NCBI GenBank assembly: GCA_900239685.1
Contig: OENT01000298.1
Location: 1 to 64,000 of the forward strand
Direction of reading: 5' to 3'
Source of the DNA: Rotaria macrura
Taxonomy: Eukaryota; Rotifera; Eurotatoria; Philodinida; Philodinidae
Length of the DNA stretch: 64,000 nt
Shown here: positions 47,718 to 60,920 of the stretch, piece by piece
Position numbering within the stretch: position 1 is the stretch's first letter
Layout: each line of letters begins with the position of its first letter
Notes under the pieces: model-generated
What the model was told of the DNA's origin: nothing
Seen by the model: only the letters and a program-made list of their open reading frames with translations
Databases searched by the model: none
Program-made: the position numbers and the translations under genes

Positions 47718-50700
47718 TCTAGTCTACATTGAACAACATCTGATGATTTAAACTGATTCGTTTCACAATGTATCAAGGCAAAATTTAAGCTTTTGTGTAT
47801 ATTTATATAATCCAGATATTTCAGAGCATTTCCAAGTACTCATAGATTTTTTGAAAAATGTTAACATGCATCGAAATACGTTTTCCTTCTTTTGATATCA
47901 TGATGCCTTGATTTTCTATTGATTTGTCGGATTGAATGTATTTTTATTATTCTATTTTTCTTTATTGTACAGAAACATCTCTATTACTGAACACACCCAG
48001 CAGTTTAACCGATAGGTAGAGTTGGTGAGCAAACGGACAATGGTCCATTTCATTTACAGATTCATCCTTTTTAATCTTTATTAGTCAGTATTTTTGTATT
48101 AGATATTTACTATATATTTTTTTCTTCCGTCTAAATCCGACAGATACTTTTTGCTTGTTCTTCATGTGAAGAATGAAGAAAAAAATTCTTCTTGTATTTA
48201 AACTTATGAGTGTTTTTTTTTCTTGATCGTCGATCCGTATGTGAATGTTTGTATGACACATTCNCTCAACTTTCTGCTCATTTTTCGAATCCGTTTGTTA
48301 GATTGTGCCATCATTTTCCCATTATCTCTTTCTTTTTAACCACTGTCATGATATCATCTATACAGATGTATTTCATTGTTGTATGTATCCTATAAGATCT
48401 CGAAATAAATCCACATGAAATATTGAAATTATATTGACTTGTTCAAAAGTAACGCTGGAAGGTTTTTAAGACATTGTTTTTCAATAATCTTGACAGGAAT
48501 GAGAGCTAATAAGATCGGTCAACTCGTGTTCGACGTACTTTATTATTTTCTATTCATACTACAATAGTAGCCTAATTTGACGAAAATATCTGGTTTATAG
48601 AAAGGTTTTATCATCGAGTAATGCTGCGATACTATTTTCTGTTGAAAAAAGTTGAGACATTTAACGTACTTTAAAATATTTAATTATAATACATATTGGT
48701 CACTGTCAGTGCATCTATCGTTCTATCCAAGAATCAAATTACAACATCGAAAATAGAGTTCATTAATTGTACAAGAACAACAAGCAAACAGGTCACTTTG
48801 AATAGAATAAAATTCTGCATCGAATTGTATATCAGTTGAAATTCTTTGAAAAACTTTCTTGTTTAGAAAATTCGTAATCAGCATAAAAAAAATGTTGCAC
48901 GGGAGTCTATCCGCTTTGTCAAAAAGGTTTTTTGAAAATCCTCATCAGTGAATTATTACATTATGTTAACATACCGTTATAAAAGAATACATTATCATCG
49001 TCTTTCTATTTTGGTATTTGTATTTGAAATATCTTGTAAAAACAGATATCAAACATAGCTTCAAACACATCTGACTCAGGCTTAAGATCTAACTTGCAAG
49101 CATATTTGATTGAGAGGAAATCATTTCATTTCTTTTAAATTATCATTATTTTGCTCAGTCGAAAACGGTTTGGCACATCAATAAAAGCCTCACCCTTTTT
49201 GCTCATGTTCTTTTTTTCGAGATAACATAAATTTGCCCATTGCACTTAAAATCCTGGTTACGTCGCTGAGCACACGTTCTATGTGATCAACTCGCCATTC
49301 TCACTGTGAACACTTTTAAAAAGCGTCATCTATCTCCTAGCTGATACAATGCATTTGACTATAGTTCGTTGCTTCTTTGATTTACTACAACCAGAGAAAA
49401 TCAGTATGTCATTCATTCATGCACTTTTAAATTTGCAGCGAGTTGAGATAAAAAGCGAACATAAAAATTTTACAAGGATTTTAGTGAAGAAAAATTAATG
49501 TAATTAATTACTACTGACGAATCGGATAATAGTGGAAACATATCCGATGAAGTTCCACTTTCATAATCTTAATCGTTACAAGTATAGTTCATCATCTTCG
49601 TCTTTGACCAACAACTAGAGTCGAAACTGACTGATGTACTGCTCGATTAGAGTTTATCAAAGCAGCCGTCTATCATCGATTACGTCATGTATTCACTTAT
49701 TGAACTTCCTGCAAATCCTAGGATACACAAACTAAACTTACTTTTCTGACATTATTAGTAGATGAAACGAATTTCATTTCAATCAACTACCACCGGTCCC
49801 TAGAACAGAAGTGATACGTAATACAAAACTTGAAAAATTCCTAGGTTTCTATAAATCCTCTTCAGAATGATCACCCCGTTAAAATGAATGATTATCGATT
49901 GTATCGACATTATTCACAATTGAGAGGTTTTTACTATAATTAGAGATTGATGGGACAGTATTCATCATACAGAAAGTCAGATGTATAATGAACAAAATTC
50001 AAAGTCAGAGAAAGGAATATAATAAGCTAGTAAAAATAATTTAGGAGAATAACATATCTTGATGAACTATGCAATATCTCTGTTGTATGGCTTGACTTGA
50101 TTCACTTTTCTTTAGGAATAGTTCATCATCTTCAACAACGAGTTTCATTCAAGAATCAGTCAATGCTTAAAAATTCCAACGATTAGTTTGAATTTCTTTC
50201 TTACATTTTCGAAATGTTTTATTTGTGATTCAACATTTGGAATCGTTTCATCTGAAAATGACTTGACATCAATAAGAAAATGTTCCAATGATAAAAACAA
50301 AAGTTAGAATAGATAGCCTAGAAGATTTACTTGTTGTAAGGATACTTTCTTCTTTGTTCTCTTCTATTTATAATTTTTAACATCGAAAAAGAACTTCGAA
50401 TCTGAGGATATGTATGTAAAGAAGTATTGTTTTTCTTTCAGATAGTGCCGTATCTGATCATACTGTAATTCTTGTCCGAATACGCTAAAAGTATTTTTGA
50501 AAGACAACTTTCATTATTTTTATAAGAAAAAGTTTTGAATTTTGAATTTTACTTTTAAATGAAATTCTCATGTGTTTGTAATAACTAACACCTTCATTCT
50601 GTTCATATGAAGTTGTCGATGGCTCTCAATTTTAACTCGAGTACAAACGTTACACATCGTGATTGCAATTTAGTTTGTTTTTTCAAAAGCCAAGAGTCAA

Positions 50701-52368
50701 CAAATATCTATGGTGGCTAGTCATAAATATCTTTATATAAGTCATGTAAAAAAGTAATATGTGAAGAATTGTGACGCGCGAGAAAAAAAGAATTGTTTAT
50801 CACAGCGACTCGAGAGCCACTTCGTAAATATTCATATTCAGTTCTCTTTTCTTCAATAATTGATCGAGTGATTGAAAAAAGCTGATAAATTCTTTGTTTA
50901 TGAGAGGCGAGTCTCTATTGATTTAGATTTTTCAATGAAAGATGATTCTAGATATTTTCTCTATGAATATTGTTTATCCAATGAAATTGATCCATGTTAT
51001 CATTGACAATAAAGCATTCTTTTATTTATCATACAATTGAATTAGTTTTGCTGTTGTCAATTGTTATTCCTCCATTTTGAACACGATGATAAAAAGAAGC
51101 AGAGACAGTGATTTTGATTGTCATTACATTTTACTGAAGACTTCGTAGTAATTTAAAAAATGAGTGACATTTCTTTTTAATCCTGATACATCTATTCAAA
51201 TTGGCAAGTCATTTACATAATTGCAACTTTCAATCATTTTTTCTGTTCGCTATAATGTGATAGAAAATGCTCTGTATCTATTTTCAACTAATTTTTCTCT
51301 TGTTTTAATAACTCGGTTCAATATGAACTAGTAAAAAATGAGTCACCATTGCAATGTAAGTCGTACGACAGACAATAATGAATTCAACAAAGTATTTCAT
51401 CAAGCGTAATTGACTTATGAGAATAAAATAATACAAGTTCGTCATATTTGAAACGTAAAAAAATAAATCAACTTCAACAATAGACATAAACAGATTGCAC
51501 TTGCTAAGGAGACTACGTGTGAATCATTGAAAGCATTTGTTTTGATAGTTTTACACATAACTAGAACCAGATGAGACAAGAAAACAACCAAACAAATCTG
51601 CATATGCGCTCATAGGCACATTTCCCAATAGAATAAACATTTTACAACAATGCGTCTTGAGTTATGTATTTACAGACAATTATGTCCATCTGATATTATT
51701 CTTCGATTAAAATTCTGAACATTTTAGTGCAAACAGATTATTGATATGATTAATTTTTGTAATGTATATCCATTTCTTGTAGACGAGTAACCTCTACATT
51801 CGAGTATTCTCGTCTCTTGCCAAGCTCGGGGTAAAAACATACATTTTCACTGAAGCTTTCAGAGTAATCGAATGACGTTAGAGCCTATACTCGTGGAGGA
51901 ACGTCAACACGAGAAAGAATGCCTATAGGCCCACCTCAATTTCGATGTCAAATTAGTTCATATGATCCTAATCATTCGTACTTGAATACAATGAATGTCA
52001 TTTACTTCTTTCTGGGGTTTCAAAGGACAAAGTCATAATCATTTTATTGTGAATGAATATGTGATTGTATGAGAGCATTCAATAACCTTTATTTTTCAAT
52101 CTAGATCGATGTTTATAAATATCAATTAAAGCTCATATTGACCATAGAATATGACGTCAGCTAAATAAAAGATAAACATGGATTTTTCAGTTTTTCTTTA
52201 TTATGTTAAACGATTGTTGCATGTAAGAAAATCTGCAATCAGATATGTATACATAATGATTAATGTTTATTATCACGAAAGTGACACAGACATTCTTCTA
52301 CATTTAGAAATAAACACAAAAAATGTTTAAAATGCATTTCGTTTTTGTTTATTTACAAATATATCACA
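47718..52368. other. Intergenic region, little recognised
   Basis: This lies between the 3' end of the TRAF gene (+) and the 3' end of the two-exon GPCR (-). There is one ambiguous base at 48264. Short frames (48210-48395, 51305-51487) have no motif. A hAT-like terminal sequence at 49248-49268 is discussed under findings. No RNA gene was seen. Confidence 0.45.
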
Positions 52369-54292
52369 TTAAAGTGTATTAATCGAAGTGCTAGGATTAT
52401 CACAGTTAAAATTTTCTTTTAGGTCTTGATCAATGAATGTTGTTTGCACTTCTTTCAATGCATTTTGGTATCCTGTTTGTTGATATTCTAACGTTGACTC
52501 AGCATCTGATTTCTTTTTATGTCCATATCTTTTGCTTATTGTTGTTAGTCGAATCATGTTTGTCGTTGTTGTTGTTGTTGTTGATTTGAATCCATTTAAT
52601 CGATATAAACATATTTCCTTGATGAAATCTTGTAATTCATTTCGGAAATTTGTTGCCGAAAAACAATATAAAAAGAAATTTATTCCATGTGATGTGAATT
52701 GTATACTACTTAAACATATTTGTATCATATGACGAAGACTACGAGAATACGTTTTTGATGACATTCGATGGCGAAAGAAAACAAAATAAATACATGATGG
52801 TAATGTTAAAAAAACAAATGTAAACGTAACAAGCATTAACATAAATGATAATTGCCGATGACGAGATTTATGTGATCGTGAACTTTTCCCATGTAATGTG
52901 CTTACTCTAATAGTACGAATGCGAGCTGAACGAACCGTTACATATATAATGTACATATTGCATGACAGCATAATTATAAATGGACATAAATTATATACAA
53001 CTAAGTGAACACGTTCCCACTGTGGAAATATATAATTAGAATTTGTTCGTGTCGTATAACATTGGATCGTGTTATGTGGTGGACCAGTACGATAACCATT
53101 TAAAAATAAAATATGAACATTTAAAATTAGACAGATTATTGCCAATAGACCTATGTAATATTTCGTACGCGATAATTTACCATACGTTTGTTTCCAAGTT
53201 AGAAAATAAAGACTGAAGCAACGATCTAAGAATCAGGAAAAAGAAATGACTAGTCGTTAGAATCTGTTCTTGGTTTCTTGGCCAATAAACAAGAGTTTTG
53301 ATATTTAATTAAAGCAAAACAACTAATAAGTTACGCCGAAGGTATAGTAACAGAACAGATGAAAACACTGATGATTTCATCAAAGGAAATCATGATGCAT
53401 ACTGTCGAACGAATGCCTTAAGAAAAATGTTTCATTTCATCATGCCTTAGCGTACAAAAACTGCTGGCGCCTTTTTATTTATCAATGACGAATTGTCACG
53501 TAATGGAAAAAGTTAAGTCAGCATGTTGTTATCTATGCTATCCAGTTAATATCGAATAATTAATATAGACTAACTAAACCTAATGTACATCGAAAAAAAA
53601 AATTAAAGAAACGGATATGATTTATATCATGTTAGTGCATACATTACATAAACATCATGTTTATTTCTCTATTTATTAAGCATACACTATTCCTTGACAC
53701 ATTCTATATTTAGCATGAGTTGATTTCCATTAAAAAAATGAATTTTCATAAGCATGAACAAGAGATTTTCTATGATACTGTGTATATTTTGAAATTTTAA
53801 TATCGAATGAACTAACATAGAGAGCGAGAGAGAGAAACACGTACCTAGACTAACAGCTGCCAAATACCAGCTTGATAATTGTAAACCAACAAAAGTTACA
53901 TATGATACCGCTCGACAGTGTATAAGAGATAATTCTTCTAAATTATTATTCTTCGTACTAATGGTAAATTTATAAAAGTTATTTAAATTCCACCCATATA
54001 ATGATATAATATCACATACACTAACAGCAATTAAATATCTCATCGTACCAAAACGTCTTAAATTTCGACGACATAATATTATTATTGTTAAAACATTACC
54101 TAATGTTCCAATGATGACAAGTACTAGTGCATATAAACTGAAAGAACGTATAACAAAACGAAATATATTCGAATATTCCGATGAAATGGTTATGCTTGCA
54201 TTTGTATTTTGACTAGTTCCGAATTTATAATTCATGATTGTATCTTGTTGTGTTGATGTTTGTAAAGATGGTAATTGTTCGATCATATTCAT
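52369..54292 (-). CDS. Class A (rhodopsin-like) GPCR, probable peptide receptor
   Basis: Two exons, 53845-54292 and 52369-53225, are joined in phase across a 619-nt intron; the product is 434 residues. The N-terminus is about 55 residues with Asn-linked glycosylation sites. TM1 has GTLGNVLTIIIL, TM2 has LIAVSVCDIISL with the conserved Asp, and the intron falls within the DRY-equivalent motif: AVSL then DRC (Asp split by the junction). A Cys before TM3 (LIHCRAV) and one in the second loop (IQCYTTRT) can form the usual disulphide. TM6 reads FVFLTLPSCIYF and TM7 reads HGINFFLYCFSATNFRNEL, an NPxxY variant with helix 8. The tail has a Thr run. The overall pattern matches invertebrate neuropeptide-type receptors; the ligand is unknown. 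The ATG at 54292 is the first in frame; 54286 is an alternative. Confidence 0.88.
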
Positions 54293-56614
54293 ATTGTTAA
54301 TTTATTGTCGACTAACAGTAGATCAATGTGAATATGTTGTTAATGATTGCAAGTGTTCAAATAAATGAAACGATAAAGATGAAGCGAGACTAGAACAAAC
54401 ACATATTAAATACAAAGACAATTCCTATGAAATAGAATGAGAGACATAAAACGTTTTCTCTATTTCTTTTTATTTTTAATACACTCTATGATTGGCTAGA
54501 TTTATCATTAGGAAAGAGAAACTGTTGATTAACCGACGAATACGATAGGAATATTTTATACTTATCAATTAATATTCACAGTCTTATGTACACTTGCCTT
54601 ACAAATAAATATCAGCAAGTTGTAAATGTTTGTGTATTCTTTGAACATACATCTTATCAATAAATATATACATATATATATTTATTTGTATGCTTAGTTT
54701 TATATATTTATAAGGTTCATATATCGTTTGACTTCGTCGACAAATAATACTCTGTCATTTCTATATAATAAATAACTAAACAAAATTCTTGTTTTCTGTT
54801 TATTATCATGTTTTTGCATTGTATACAAATTCTTCTGACAGATTCAATGGTAGATGGACAAGAAAATATATGTTTCACAGCTGTCAAAGACCAATATACT
54901 AATGGCTTCGGTTTGTTTTGCAATTAATGATATCTTCTATAGAGATAGTTAGACATATAAAGAAACTAAATGATACTCACCATAAACTATATCGTCATGT
55001 TGATAATCTTATAATATAAAAACACATAGGATGAATATTATCGCATTAAGAATGGAAAACATCTATTCAATAAGTCAACATTATTTAATCATCGATGCTA
55101 TATTATTATCTCGAAATGTGTTCGATACTACATTGAAGTTCTTATTTTGTTTTCCTCGTGTGTAAATACGATCTTTTGAAATGAGATAAATAAATTAGTT
55201 ATTATAAATGACCATCAACTTCATGAAAGCCTTATATCTACAATTCAGTATTCTTGGGCTATAGAAATTGATCAAAACTTTTATTAAAAGAAATAGTTTT
55301 ACCATTACAGTGGATAAATATGTGCTGTTGTGTTTGTCAATGCATCAGATATTTGTTTATATAATCTCGATGAAGCTCTTTATTTATTTAGTTTTCCAGA
55401 CTTAATGAGTTTATACACTCATTCGATCAACACATTCACCAATTGTCTCGTATAATTGTAGAATACGAGTACAGATCTTCAAATATTATTTTCAAGGAAC
55501 GTTTCGTCGATTATTATATAACAATAAAAAGGTACAGGGAAAGACAAATGTGCAATTCGTAAATTTATATACTTGTAAAAGCATTTATGTCGTTTGAATC
55601 TTATGAGAGAACATGTCGATTCTTGTTTTAAGAGATTGAATGGGACATTCTTTGCCATAAACACAAATGAATATTGGACAAAGTAATAATCGGCAATGTC
55701 AATACTCAGTTGATATGATTGATGTTTCCTCTCCAATGATTTTTTTCCCCGATACTTGTTATGTGAATCCGCTATGATTTTTTGTTTTCTACGGAGTATC
55801 ATCAGTCGAAAAGAGACATGATGAAATGTATAATACTACTAACTTGTCAACTAATATACCCGTGTTTTGATTGTAATCATATTATCTATGTGGCTAGTAC
55901 TATTCGTAAATGATAAACTATGGATATAACAACTCAGAAGCAATTTTAGAAATGATGATAGATAATGAAAGTAAATTTAATCATAATGTGCATAATCTTA
56001 CGAAGTTCGCTTCATTCAATTAAAATTCTTTTCCAATGTTACCTCGTTTGAATCAATCAGCTTTTAGGCAACATGTCTAAACAATATCAATAGGTAATAC
56101 TATGATTTATTTATGGAGAAGCGATAGAAACGTATGATTTTCCCATCAACAGTTTCAAATTTATCCCATATATGTACCATTTAATTTTCGATTAGTATAT
56201 CAGATACAGTGAATGACCACAATATGGTTGTGTGCATGTAAAATATATTGATTGCCTCATCGATAGCAACAAGTGTAACCAGGGAGAATGCCCATGGGGG
56301 TGGGGGAGGGAAGGTCGAACACACATCTAACTTTTGAAAAATACTGACTTTCTTTAGCGAACGCGTTATGGAAATTTGTTTTTATAATCTGAACGTCATT
56401 ATGTATTGAGAAACAGATATGTGAAATACAAAAAATCTTATTCAAAACAGGACTATGAATAATGTCACGGAAAAAATAATCTCGATATACAACTACTTAA
56501 GAAATGCATTCAATCAAGACTACTGTAATGTTGTCGATTTCTATGAACTTGACTGCATCGTCAAAATATTTTCATATTGATCTAATAACTAAAGAAAATA
56601 ATAAATATGAAGAC

Positions 56615-57140
56615 CAGGAGCGGCGCGAAAGGTTTATAGCAGATGGGTCAACCCTAGAATCGGAGAAAACTATCAGATAGCTTTCCGCAAGGAGAAAACA
56701 GCTCATTTCTGATTTTTCTGACTTAAATCAATTGATTTTACTCAAAAAAATCACAGAAAGCAGGAAAATTCGATTTAAGCTGTGTCGCCCTATATTGATA
56801 TTTTGAAGAACAAGGAAACAAAATTGTATTGTTGTAATCGACTCACTAATTTTATGATTTTTTTGATTTTAACTCGAAAAAATCAGCTGTTTCGCGCTTG
56901 GTTATCTCCGACACTGAGAAGAATTATATATTAGTTCGCCAAACCCGGAGAAAATTATCCATTAGTTTCTCCAAAACCGGAGTAAGCTTCTTTTTAAATA
57001 AATTTACCAAACTTAAAAATGATCTATTAAATTTTCAAAATCGCAGTAAGTCAAGGTCAACTGAGCAGGGTGTGTGTGTGTGGGGGGGGGGGGGGCNNNN
57101 NNNNNNNNNCCCCCCCCCCCCCCCTATGGCACCACCCCTG
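56615..57140. mobile_element. Non-autonomous hAT-type DNA transposon with 8-bp target-site duplication
   Basis: ATGAAGAC lies immediately outside both ends (56607-56614 and 57141-57148), a perfect 8-bp duplication, the hallmark length for hAT transposons. The left end begins CAGGAGCGGCGCGAA; the right end read in reverse begins CAGGGGTGGTGCCATA, a matching imperfect terminal inverted repeat of CAGGGGyGG type. Internally there are repeated CGGAGAAAA/TTCTCC words and a G-run, 13 unknown bases and a C-run at 57082-57124. There is no transposase frame, so it would have relied on an enzyme supplied elsewhere. The intact duplication suggests a fairly recent insertion. The true length is uncertain because of the gap. 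Confidence 0.8.
57082..57124. other. Assembly gap between a poly-G and a poly-C tract
   Basis: A GT repeat leads into 14 G (57082-57095), one C, 13 N (57097-57109) and 15 C (57110-57124). The G and C tracts are complementary and could fold together, which may explain the failed sequencing. The gap lies inside the hAT-type element, so its real internal sequence and length are unknown. Confidence 0.85.
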
Positions 57141-60100
57141 ATGAAGACGTGATGCAGTACATGTTATCAAATCACCATGAAAATTGAACGAAACAAAAAT
57201 GAGTAATAATGCCAATGGCATGTGTAAGTCTAAAAATGATTTACTAAACATCTGCATATGCTCGTATTAGAAATTTCGAATGGTTGAAAGTTTTCCTTCG
57301 TCTAACATATCAGCAAAAACATTTTGAATAGAAGACATGATGAGAAAATAGTAAATTTTAATTAATGATGAAGCTTTCGATTCATCACTATGATAAACAT
57401 AATAAATCGCTCTAAGATTTTGACAAGTTTGTCGAAACAAATTAAAAAATAATGACAGGAGAACTTTATTTCCATAATAACGGAACAACAATTTAATTCT
57501 TAGGCTGTACAACAATTGATTGCGTTTTCAATGTTATGTAATTGCTGACGCTTGTAAAAAGAAACGAGGAATCTAAAAAAGAATCTGAATAGATGGTTTA
57601 AATATTCATGAGTGAGATGTCATTTCTTCGTATTTTTCTTCATGACAAATCTTAACCATGTCACACGTACCGTTTAAAGTGATACGGGATCAAAAGAAAG
57701 GCTTCGATAGAGTTGACAAAAATTTGAAAAATTTCCTACCTGGAACCTTTTGCATATCGGGCTGTAACTATCCTACAAAGATTTTGATCTAAAAGATTTC
57801 TTATGGATGATTCTAATAATCCTGTCGAAGATTCTGACAAACAATGCCCATTGTTATTAAATATTGGTTAGCGGTAGTAGAACACTAACCTTAGTTCATG
57901 ATCAATAATTAGCACTGTTATTTCTTATGCATATTATTCATTGATTTATTTCTATTTGTTGCTATATAGTTTAAAAAACACATATTTTATCATTCTTCTC
58001 ATATTACTGCTTTTATTTGCTGCTTCTTTCCACCGTCTACCCACCGTGGTCTCTTCCATTGACATATCTAATTCATATTCTAGATTTATCTATGGCACAA
58101 CTGTCTTTGGTAATCTATAATTCATCTGCCGGGAGTTCACATCAGCTTAGCTATAGCTCCACCAAACTTTGATCATACAAAACTATCAAACACATCAACT
58201 TGCTTATGCGGACACAGCTCATTTCTAAATCAATGGGTGCTCTCATCAGCTCCACTAGTGCTACATATTTTTTTCTTCACAGGGCTTTTCTAACCCTATT
58301 TATCATATCTAATTCATTATGTTTTGTTGCCAAATATAAATTTAAGTTCAGTTTGAGCATGAATAAATTTTTATCTAGACATTGAATTCTCAATTTAACT
58401 CGTCTTTTATATCATCTCTATAGCTAAAGAAAATGTTTTCTTGATTTATAATATTATCAAAAAGAATTCTCAAGACGTCATTCAATCACCTCCATATATG
58501 AAATAATTTGGCCAAGAACGGTGAGTTTCAGTAGTAGTGGTTTCCTCGTTGGAAACTTCCTTTGAATTAAACAAAGTTGCTTTTGTCATATTTTCCACAG
58601 AAACTTCTAAGTGACATGATGCTCTGGCTATTATCAATAACAATAAACAAATGATTCATTAGAGCAATATGAATTCGGAATATTATGAATATGATCTATA
58701 ACACTTGAAAGATATTTTTTTTCTTTCATCATTCTTTAGAATAAAGTAATCTTGACTCACTACTGACGTATGCTCTCTAAGATCGGTACACTCTCTCGTG
58801 GAGACTTTTGAAATAGTGTCCTGCAATGTAACTACCACTAGAGCCGTCTAACAGAGAGCATGGGTTCAGAGCAGTCGCCATGTATGCGAAAACCTTCTCC
58901 TGTCAGATCTCTATCTGATATCACGCTCGAACTTGAGCCAATAGGGAATCAAATAAGCATTTTGTAAAAAATGTTGACTTTTTTAAACTCTCATTGATAT
59001 AAAAGCATGAATTTGAAATCTGGTTCGATTATGATCGAACAACAGACTAAACTTGAGACGAGATCACAACAATGCAACGTATACTATCGATATTAATAAG
59101 TTTATTCATTTTTATTGAAAATTTATCCACATACGCTGTGACACCTTGTGATTTAGTAATTGAATATATTGAGAGAGGAAAATGAAAGCTTTCAGAAAGG
59201 TGAACATTTATTTTCGTGTTGGAAAACGTATTCATCTATATACAATACTACGTTCTATTTCGAGCTTCATCATCAACAAGCAAAGATATACTTAGCGAAA
59301 TCGAGTCGATTTCAGAAGAAGAAAGACATCGAATGAATAGTGATTCACTTGATATATTCATATTTTTATCGAATTCGCGATATAATTGTTTTTTTATTTA
59401 TACAAGACAATAAACAGTGTTTATGTTTCTATAAAGTAAAAGTTTGAAGTCAATACTAAAATTAAAAATATCTTCTGGATTTTGGCTTGCTTCAACTAGA
59501 ACCCTGGTGCGAAACTCGTACCATTCCAGAATACTTCATGAAAGTTTACGCAAGCTATCAGATTTTTGCCATAGAATATTGAATTCACATGTACTATCGT
59601 TCTACTTCATAAGCATTCGGATGGTGACCGAGAATAATTCACGTTTTGTATTGATAAGATGATGATAGATTTAAATGAAACTATTTGAAGCATTTGCCGT
59701 ATTCGAATAGATGGGTTAGGAGTGATTTCAACAGGAAATCGAATCGTTTCTTGAAAGAAGAACTTTCATTAAAAACAATTAAAGATCAAGTACGACTGTA
59801 TAGGAACTATGACGTTTTAAACGATTCAAATCATAGGATGATGATAGAAATGTACTTTCAACAAATGAACAATACAACGACCGTATGATGATTGGTAGCA
59901 TCAATTAAATTGTCTTTTATGAATTCAATTTGCTCGTCGTATTGAATCAGAAAATTTTTTATCAGTAACAAGATAGAATGCTTGCGATACAACCAATAAA
60001 TATCTAACAAGATGAATGAGGATATTATCGATTGAGATCGATACAAATTTTCGAATTGATTTCATATTTTTAAATTAATTTCTATTGTGTAAATTTGTTG

Positions 60101-60920
60101 TTTTTTTGTCTAGTCGAATTCATTTGAATATTCATATTGTAATTGACAATATTCACATGTCGTCTACTATCAAAGAAATTAATGACTACTGATCGATCTT
60201 CTATTGTGACACATTTTCGATAAACGTTTTGTATTCATAGGTTCCTGATGAACCACCCTAGTAGAACCTGGCATGTACAACCAACCGAGATACGATTATA
60301 AATTCATTAGTAGAGAATCATGATGAATAATGCCTGAGCGATATTGAATGTATGCTATAGTCATCGGATTCAGACAATCATAGAAGAGTGTCCGTATGTT
60401 TCAAGAAATCATGAAGTTCATATTTGCTTGCATAGGTTAAAAACTCGAGAACATGAAAATATTATTTAAAAGTCTCTCAATCGTTTATGCTAATTCGAAT
60501 TGGAAATGACTTAATTAACTTATTGTCTTGTATTGATAAGAATTTTCTTCTAATGTCGATTGTAAAAACAATCTAATCTGACTCTTGGATTCCATCTTAA
60601 GTTGACCTCACTAATTCCTAGAAAAAAAACAGCCATTCTTTGATTTTTATTCATGCTCATTACGATGAACTGTATTGATTGTCATTAGAATGTCTTGTTC
60701 AACAATTTCTCGTGTCTTTAAAAACTTACAGAGATCACATCTACACTAAATCATCGTTTGAATATGGTTTGCTGAAAAAAGAAAACGTGTACTTAGTAAC
60801 GTTGTATAGGATTTTCTAAGTTGCCACTTCATTTGATTGTCGAACTATCACTAGAATAAAATATTTGAATATTGGTTTATTTAGTAATATTTTATTTCAA
60901 TCGAATCCTTTCTTTTTCTT

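Larger units (their letters stand above)
54293..60920. other. Intergenic region containing one hAT-type element
   Basis: Apart from the hAT-type element at 56615-57140, these 6.6 kb show no supported gene. Small frames (55479-55802, 57267-57515, 59216-59413, 59444-59662, 59685-59888) are motif-free. A 9-bp inverted pair (ATGCTCTCT and complement) lies near 58770-58861. A run of 13 N at 57097-57109 marks an unresolved gap inside the element. Confidence 0.45.
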
